In this document: piece by piece, positions 57,301-64,000 of the stretch
How positions within the stretch are numbered: position 1 is the first letter of the stretch
How the letters are laid out: every line of letters begins with the position of its first letter
From: Turritopsis dohrnii
Taxonomy: Eukaryota; Cnidaria; Hydrozoa; Anthoathecata; Oceaniidae
DNA length: 64,000 nucleotides
Direction: 5' to 3'
NCBI GenBank assembly: GCA_027922465.2
Contig: BQMF02000030.1
Span: 868,001-932,000 of the forward strand
Translations under genes and position numbers: made by a program
Notes under the pieces: generated by a model
What the model was told of the DNA's origin: nothing
Seen by the model: only the letters and a program-made list of their open reading frames with translations
Databases searched by the model: none

Positions 57301-59471
57301 TTGACGTTTCTGCTTTCAAGCTTTGCGGCTTTTGATTGACTCATAATTATTCAAATTAGATATCCGCACCACATAACACCAAACACTACTACTTACTAGA
57401 ACACTAAGTTTAAAGGGGAGAACTGAGTGTGTTATAACGAAATATGTTCTGGTGTAGCATATAATAACCATTTGTTTGTTTGAATTAGCCATTCCCCAAT
57501 GATTCCTGAAAATTAATTTAGTGTAATGTTTGGTATTATGTCAAAGATTTTTGTTGATACACCACACAATAGCGCAACTTGATTTTACGACCATTGTGCT
57601 AATGTATCACTAGAAAAGCAGTACTCCTCTAAAGATGTAGAAATTGTTGGTTTTCTTCTTTCCTCATTATCTGAAGAAATAAGTAGAAAGGGAAAAAATG
57701 CTGCGGTAAAAAGTTTTGTTTTTACATAAAGTTTCACTACCTAAAAATAAAAAAAAATTTAACGTGTTAAATTTTCCCTATAGCTATGTTTCTATGCGGT
57801 TGCTATGCTAGATCATCATCATTCAACCGGATGTATACAAATAGGAGAGTAAAAATAATATTATCTAGGCAATTCTTTATAAATCAAGATTATTTTAGCG
57901 CGGCGGATTCTGGTCGAGTGGTGTTATTTCATGGATAATGGTAATCACACATTAACAAACTGGATAAAAGTTTATCACAAGTTTTAAAATAGCCATGGCG
58001 AAATTGAACTAACTGTTCATAAACTTTTAAGACTTGTTTTTTGTGTGTAAAAACTACCGTCAATCGTCCTAACTTCGGACATCCTTCCAAACTTCGGACA
58101 TAAAAAAACATATCCGCAAAATACAAACCACATCAGTAAAAGTCCATATTGCACTGCCAATTAAACTAAATCTAAAACTTGTCATAACTGAACTTAACAA
58201 AAATGAAACACTTAAATTAGTTGACTGTACCCTTGAGACGAACGTGATTTATAATTACCACGCGTTTAAAGGCGAATATCCACTATGGATAATTGTAGTA
58301 ATTTTTGCACGTGGTCTCTTGTTTTGCAAACTGATCCGAAGTGGATATTCCCCTTAAAGGCCCTATCTAAACAACAGATATCTAATAGAGAATTCACGCA
58401 GACGTTTCAGGTAGCACACATGTATCGTGTTCTTAGGCATTTTAAAGCATTTTCTGAAGAATGTCTAAAAAGCGCATTTTACTTTAAGTAATGGAATTTT
58501 AGAAGACATCAATGAAAGTCCTGGGAATGAAGTGATATTAGAGAGCTTAAGCAACTGTGATTCTACGGCGGCGGTGTGAACCAGATGATTGGGAAATTCA
58601 TGAGATAAACGTTGTAGATATACCAATCCGCTGTGTACATTCCATGACGGAAAAGTAATGAATTTGCCGTAGCCGTAGAACATACGCAGATGCTCATTAC
58701 GTAGAGAAGAGTATTGTAAAATCATCATACGCAATTGATTAGTATCAAAGAAAAAAGTTGAAAAAAAAATGTAAACAAAACATTTCGCTAAATGATATTC
58801 AATGTTTGGTTCTCTGGTTACACCTGGTTCTCATTCAGTTATATACAGATAAAAGATGAAATAGTTATTTCAAAAGTTAGTACAAGTAGAAACCGTCTGC
58901 TATAATTCTATTTTAAGTTGTTCGACAGGATTGCTATTGCAATCCCTTGAGGATGACGTTTATCGTTATTTTCAAATTTTCTACACGCTTATCTATTTTA
59001 TCAGCTTTATCTAATATTTTAGTATTTATTGTGACTTGGGTTGATTGGTTATATACATTTCGTTTACCAGACAGGTCTGTTTATTAGCGTGTCCGAAGTT
59101 TGGAAGGATGTCTGAAGTGAAGTTAAGGACGATAGACGGTAGTTGCTTCTTTGTGGATAATGGCTCTCTATCAATGAATGTAACTAATATTCACCCACTT
59201 AGATGTTTTTCCATTAATTAAAGCTTGCCACTAAAAAAAACAACGTAATAACTAACGTGTGTGAGTGTGCGTGAACAGTGATGTGAGTTTGTTGGATGTT
59301 TGTGTGTTGCGGGGTGTTAAGAGAAAAGATAAAAAATATATCTTATACTTGTTGTGTTTGGGACAAATTGACCTATGAATGACTGGATTGACGTAAACTT
59401 ACATAATGAACAAAGAACTTGCTTAGTCTTGGCTTTCCATGATTATTAAATACTAATATCGCCTTAATCAT
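54312..59471 (-). CDS. AP3S1: AP-3 adaptor complex sigma subunit, six exons
   Basis: The small subunit of the heterotetrameric AP-3 coat, which sorts cargo from endosomes to lysosome-related organelles. Exons: 59471-59403, 56399-56308, 56224-56113, 55214-55143, 55072-54965 and 54449-54312. All junctions are GT-AG and in frame, giving 196 residues against 193 in human AP3S1. Landmarks: MIKAILVFNNHGKPRLSKFF, then EDVQQQIIRESFQLVSRRDD, VCNFLEGG, LIYRHYATLYFVFCVDSSES, ELGILDLIQVFVETLDKCFE, MGGMVLETNMSEI, and a C-terminal NMSPNLPNLPKNLNI tail. The whole longin-like fold is covered. Intron 1 (3.0 kb) carries two transposon-like elements and intron 5 a palindromic MITE. AP3S1 versus AP3S2 is not decidable; one ancestral gene is likely. 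Confidence 0.95.
54590..54710. mobile_element. Palindromic ~120-bp MITE in AP-3 sigma intron 5
   Basis: It begins CCCACAGGGCAACTTAG and ends TTCTGACGATATTGCTTACT then GG. The core ACTACAATGGAGAACATTTC and TTTTCAATGAAAATGCACTT matches the family in reverse. Confidence 0.7.
57309..57920. mobile_element. Truncated copy of the GGACCACTCGACCA element
   Basis: The sequence matches 14339-14985 with substitutions and indels (shared GACTCATAATTATTCAAATT and AGATATCCGCAC). It ends in GGTCGAGTGGT. The left half is missing. It is inside AP-3 sigma intron 1. Confidence 0.75.
58054..59142. mobile_element. 1.09-kb element, CTACCGTCAATCGTCC ends
   Basis: Left end CTACCGTCAATCGTCCTAAC then TTCGGACATCC; right end the inverse, with an 8-10 bp insertion and substitutions, finishing GACGATAGACGGTAG. 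TA lies at both ends. It is related to the outer element at 49246-51290, sharing CATATC.GCAA.ATACAAACC. It is in AP-3 sigma intron 1. No transposase. Confidence 0.75.
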
Positions 59472-61686
59472 ATCGGTGGAGAAGTCTTCTATTCTTTTGG
59501 CTTGGTTTTTGGCCTGCAAATGTTTGTTCTCCGTTCGTATACGATTTAGTTCGCTTAGTAAATTGCCGAACGTTTGGAAGGCAAATTCATTTTCATAAAA
59601 TTATAATCTTATCAGGAAGACAATGTAACTTTATCAAAAAAGTTATTTAAGCAGAAAATTTAATTGCAAATTTCTTTTAGTCACTTTGTTGACTGAACAC
59701 CAGATTAATAATCGATTAATGGCATTCACGACATAATATGCCCTGTCCCCCACAGAAACATGATATTTTTAAGAAACCTAAAAAAAGCAGATGTGAATGG
59801 TTTTCATCAATTATCAGTTTTTTATGATGATGGCTTTTTGTTTCCTCTGACATTTTCATTTTCATATGCTTCGTAGAATAAGGACAATCCGGACCAATTT
59901 ATCCTCCAAAATCAAGGCGCCACCACATTCTGTTTGATTTTCCGGGCAATCGTCGAGCTTGGTTTTTATCATACCGAATAATTAGAAAAAAACGAGAAAA
60001 TGGCTCCGATTTGTTGAATCAATGTTTTCTAACAAGTTGATTCACTAATTAATACTGAAATAGTCGTGAATTACTCATTGAAGTTGTGCTGAGATAGTGT
60101 GTATTACGGTACTTGCCATTTTTATTATGATTAGAAATGATATTATGGTCCTTTTAAAAAGCAGTATGTGCTGGATGATGGCGCGGCCACAAAAATGGTC
60201 GTAGCATTTGGGGAGAAAAGATGTAAATTTACTAACTATAGCTATTTTATCCTCGCGACCTATATTTTCATTGGTTTTTAAGACAGGAGTCAATATTCAC
60301 CTTGTGTGATTTATTTCTATCTTTATCTTGTTGATAAGCCTTTACAAGATTTACCAACTGATAAGACAAAACTAAAACATTTTCCGTTCTTTTTCCCCTT
60401 TCTTTGTTTTGTCTGTGGTTGAGGAAAAACTCAGTTGCTGTATATGAGACATCTGTTCAAGATGTGTAAAAGCAACCCTACTCATGTTACTAAACTAAAG
60501 ATTTAGCTAAAATCCTTAATTCTTGCTTCATTTCTTGAAGTTTTATGGGTTATTTTTTGAGTCAGATAATATCATTTTTGTATATTATACTCAAAAATAA
60601 AAATGTTGAAATCTTTGAAATGATTTTCAAATTCATTTTAGGTTTTAATGGGTTATTTACTTGTGTAATAGTATATGTATGTAAATACACATCACTATAA
60701 TACTATATATATATATCTGATTTCATAAAGCTGTTTTATCTTGTTTTTGCTTTTAACAATTTAGGGCTTCCTTTATTTATAAATTCTGCAGATGCCCCTC
60801 ACCATAATGCATAATAGTTGTATTTATATAATAATTCTTTATAAATGTTTATCTGAAATAAATTATTAATTTTTTCAGCTGGAATTTGCTTTAATAAAAG
60901 CTTTTATTCCTGTCTGATTTTGTTTAAAGCACCATATTGTAGAATCCAAATTTCTGATATGTATATACACTGATTGTATGTGCTATGTAGTCTTCAGTCT
61001 TTTATGTCTATCATGAAATGCTCAGGAAACCACTTAGAAACACTTTTTTATGTTTATGAATTAATTTGATTCATAAAAACAGGGCGTTAGCTAGAAATTC
61101 TCAATTGAGGCCGTTAGAATATAACTACGATGAACATTTTTATAACGAAGCGGAAACGCATGTTAGTGATGAGTTTAAGCCGATGTTTCAAAACAGAATC
61201 AAATCATTTATTTTAACAGCAAGCTTATTTACTAACTTTTCATAAATTTATTGCTGGACTCAATTGGGAAACTTATTAGTTTTTTGGATTGGGAAAGAGC
61301 CGTCTAACGGCGCCTGTGGGACCCTAGCTAACACCCTGAAAAAGGTTTTGTTAAAAGGGAAATGGATGATAACTTTTTTTAGGATTTCTTAACAGAAATA
61401 AAAAATCGTCAAGAGATAATAGTTAGTAAATAGCAGTTTTTAAAGTAAGTTTCTGATGGTAAAATGGAATTATTTGAAGCTATGAAAAAGGAAAGGAGAA
61501 CTTTTGAGCTGTAACTTCTATCTTATGAGTGTTTTGTTTATTATTATTATGTTTTATTTTATTATTCAATGTTCTTGTCATAATGTAATACATATATAAA
61601 TCTTAAACTCTATGAGCACTCCTTGGATGACTGCCTTTCATGTAAATTTTCCATATTATAGTTTCAACCAAACTAAACAATGTACA
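59472..61686. other. Intergenic between divergent AP-3 sigma and Ig genes; no gene recognised
   Basis: AT-rich DNA with short ORFs (for example 60075-60293). It must contain both promoters, because the two genes point away from each other, but I see no confident core elements. Confidence 0.4.
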
Positions 61687-63457
61687 ATGAGGAGGAAACT
61701 TATTCTTAACATCATCATTTTTGTGATACTTAGCCAAGTTAATGGTAAGTAATTTCGTAAAAATATTATCTTATATAATAGCGAGTGTGCATAACACTTT
61801 TCAGAGAGTGATAAATTTTGCGGGTTTGCACACGGGAAAGGCGAATGCGACACATCCTTTTCGAAGTGAGACTCAGTAAAAATTTTTACCTTGGTTACTA
61901 GTTTGTATATAATATTGAGAATTTTTTTTTCAAAGAAAATGAACCCAGTTTTGCTATTTTATTAGTGAAAGCTGTTCTAAAGAATGTTGTATACTTTTTG
62001 ATTTTTAGACATTAAAGCAAATAGTCCGCCTTCCTTCACCAACTTACCAAAAGAGGAAACAGTAGTTCTGCTAAATAACCGCGCGTTCTTGAGCTGTGCT
62101 GCCAGTGGTTTACCGACACCAAGAGTGGTCAATTGGCTTGTTGACAATAAACCAGTCAATTTTGGATCCAGTTTGTATACATTGAGATCAAATGGGGAAC
62201 TCCAGATTTCACAGGTCTCGAAATCAGATTCTGGCCATTACCAATGTGTGGCAGGAAATACTGTTGGTAGTGTTGCATCTGAAAAACGAAAGCTGACTAT
62301 TGCATGTATGTCAAACACTTCAGTAAAACTTTATTTATCACTTTTGGAACTTATTGATCATCTTTCATTAACGGGGGCTAATGCAGACTGATTTTGTCGT
62401 TGATAACTGTTTTTAGGTGTATAAAATTCAGTGCATATTGATCATCTCTACTGGATTCAACCATGTCTATTTAGATTTTGAACAAATACCGCGTCCGCGT
62501 CCATCTGTTGAGAGAATATCAAAAAGTCGATACGAATACTTTACGGCTAGTCCACCAAAGATTAGCTGTAGTCCAAAGCCAGTGTACATATGGAAAAAGG
62601 ATGATGTTGTACTATCTGAGAGTAATAGAGTGATGATTAGTGCTGATGGCGGCTTATACATATCCACACTGCAGCTCGCTGATGAAGGAAGATATACATT
62701 GATTATTGAAAACCCTATTTTAAAACGTGAAGGCGTTCGATTTGCCTCTCAAACTGCCAAAGAAATTATCTTGAGTGTTTCATATGGGAGTATGTGTGCT
62801 TGTTTGGTTTTCTAATGAAATAAAATGCCTCTTTAAAGTAGGTTTGTTCTAAGCATATATCTTCAACTTTTACTTTAGGTTTGGCACCTCCTAACTCAGC
62901 TCAAATAATATTTGGGTCGAAAAAACAAATTGCTGGTGAAATGAAAACCGAGACCGTTATGCTGGAGTGCTTTGTAACAGGATTGTATGACGTTTTTTTC
63001 TTTAGCATAAAAAGCAAATTATAACTTCTCCCAGTCGGTGCATTTGTAAAAAAACTTTGCGAAGGAGTATATTTCAATAGAAATATACACAATTTTACTA
63101 AAAGTGCTCTTCGTCCCAGTGACTTTTTGACGATTTTGCCCACTGGGCTTCTACCTGAACTATGTGATTTTTTTTGTATTTATAAATTGGCTTTCAAATG
63201 TTTTAAGGGGAGCTTTGTGGCCAATGATTTCTGTTTTTACAGATCACTGGATAAAATACGAATGAATTGGAAAAGAATCAAAGATGATGGTCGACAAGTT
63301 GCAATAAATAGTAATTCAAAATATGTATTTTCAAGAAATGGTAGGCGTTTAACCATAAACAAGCCAACCTACGAAAATGATAATGGAGTTTTTCTTTGTG
63401 AGCCATATTTTAATCTCCAAAAGCTGGATTCAAGACAGATTCATCTTGATGTGTTTT
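61687..63457 (+). CDS. Multi-immunoglobulin-domain protein, 5' part (exons 1-5)
   Basis: Exon 1 (61687-61744) encodes a signal peptide, MRRKLILNIIIFVILSQVNG. Exon 2 (62009-62305) is an I-set Ig domain with both cysteines (FLSCAASG ... GHYQCVAGN). Exon 3 (62475-62789) is a second Ig-like domain with one canonical cysteine (KISCSP), while the usual second position reads GRYTLIIEN. Exons 4 and 5 (62879-62984, 63243-63457) form a third Ig domain (LECFVTG ... GVFLCEP). The splice phases are 1-1-1-2-1, the symmetric phase-1 layout common in Ig genes. The frame is open at the last donor (63458), so the gene continues beyond the window. Cell-adhesion or receptor proteins (PTK7-, DCC- or FGFR-like) are candidates, but the deciding domains lie outside. 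Confidence 0.85.
63030..63147. mobile_element. Palindromic ~120-bp MITE in Ig gene intron 4
   Basis: The copy runs from CCCAGTCGGTGCATTTG to GACGATTTTGCCCACTGGG, in the inverse orientation relative to copy 5. It is well preserved and sits between exons 4 and 5. Confidence 0.85.
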
Positions 63458-64000
63458 GTGAGTGTCACTTTGTGTTTTTTTATCATCATAGTTTAAGTTA
63501 ATTTTCAATTCATGAAGTTGCTTTTAATAATTGTGGGGCATTTTCCATTTCCATTTTTGGCAAGAAGTACATAAAAGCAAAGTTTTTGTTAAAGAATTCT
63601 TTATTGAACTAACAGCCAAGGCAGTATTATTGAACATCATGTGCTCCAATTTCTAACTTTGGTAAAAACAATTTGGAACATATTTGAAAGTATTTTGTAG
63701 AGCTTGAGAAAACAAAGGATTGATTGCTTGATCAAGCATTATGGAGATTTTACTGATTGAATATTTTAATGACAGGTCCCTGACGCAATTTTTATTATCA
63801 CCCCTTTGGCAATAACACAGACTCTAAAAATATCAAATATTTCTATTGGTTTATCAGATTGACAGACAGATAGAGAACTGAGAAATATATAGTTGAATGT
63901 CAAGGGTGAAAGGCATTAATGGGTTTGAGGACACTAATTTAATTCTGAATGTTTTGATAAACCATCAGTTAAATTAGTTTTATTGTTCAATTACAAATTA
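63458..64000. other. Intron sequence of the Ig gene; nothing further seen
   Basis: After the donor GTGAGT at 63458 no further exon with an Ig or fibronectin pattern is visible before the window ends. Confidence 0.5.

Overview
The window is animal nuclear DNA. It is AT-rich, its genes have GT-AG introns, and housekeeping genes closely resembling human proteins sit in a sea of small palindromic DNA transposons. I infer an early-branching metazoan, most likely a cnidarian and perhaps a hydrozoan. The reasons are overall base composition, compact introns, an animal BAHD-type acyltransferase and a HIRAN-like ORF. None of these is diagnostic, and no computed search supports the call.

Layout, left to right. 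At 1-2061 (minus) lies an uninterrupted hAT-type transposase-like ORF that runs off the window. At 3629-4947 (minus) is a two-exon Josephin deubiquitinase. At 6138-7621 (minus) is a six-exon DHRS7B-like membrane dehydrogenase. At 8573-9262 and 20550-21332 (both minus) are two intronless, nearly identical classical short-chain dehydrogenases. Between them, at 15170-19105 (plus), is a seven-exon TMEM184. From 21.4 to 30.7 kb the DNA is repeats: a 2.39-kb tandem duplication, foldback elements, a dead LINE and G-rich repeats. An intronless BAHD acyltransferase follows at 30724-32037 (plus). From 34.5 to 37.4 kb there is a broken ORF split by a foldback element. The two ends of a dead PIF/Harbinger transposon lie at 39.7 and 47.6 kb, with an intronless secreted carboxylesterase at 42894-44642 (plus) between them. 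A HIRAN-like ORF is at 47974-48345 (minus). From 48.3 to 54.3 kb there are nested transposons and no recognised gene. A six-exon AP-3 sigma adaptor subunit occupies 54312-59471 (minus). The last feature is the 5' part of a secreted or membrane multi-immunoglobulin gene at 61687-63457 (plus), which continues past the right edge.

Two kinds of gene are interleaved. JOSD, DHRS7B, TMEM184, AP3S and the Ig gene have introns and look like ordinary conserved animal genes in membrane traffic, ubiquitin turnover and lipid metabolism. The two SDRs, the BAHD acyltransferase and the carboxylesterase are single-exon enzymes of the oxidise, acylate and hydrolyse type used in small-molecule metabolism. That mix could reflect retroposition, horizontal gain or a loose metabolic neighbourhood. 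No terpene cyclase, polyketide synthase or P450 is present, so I do not claim a pathway.

Much of the remaining sequence is structured: at least ten copies of a palindromic element of about 120 bp, several foldback families flanked by TA, TAA or 5-bp duplications, and two three-level nests of elements. All gene models were spliced by eye. Every splice junction listed is GT-AG and keeps the frame.
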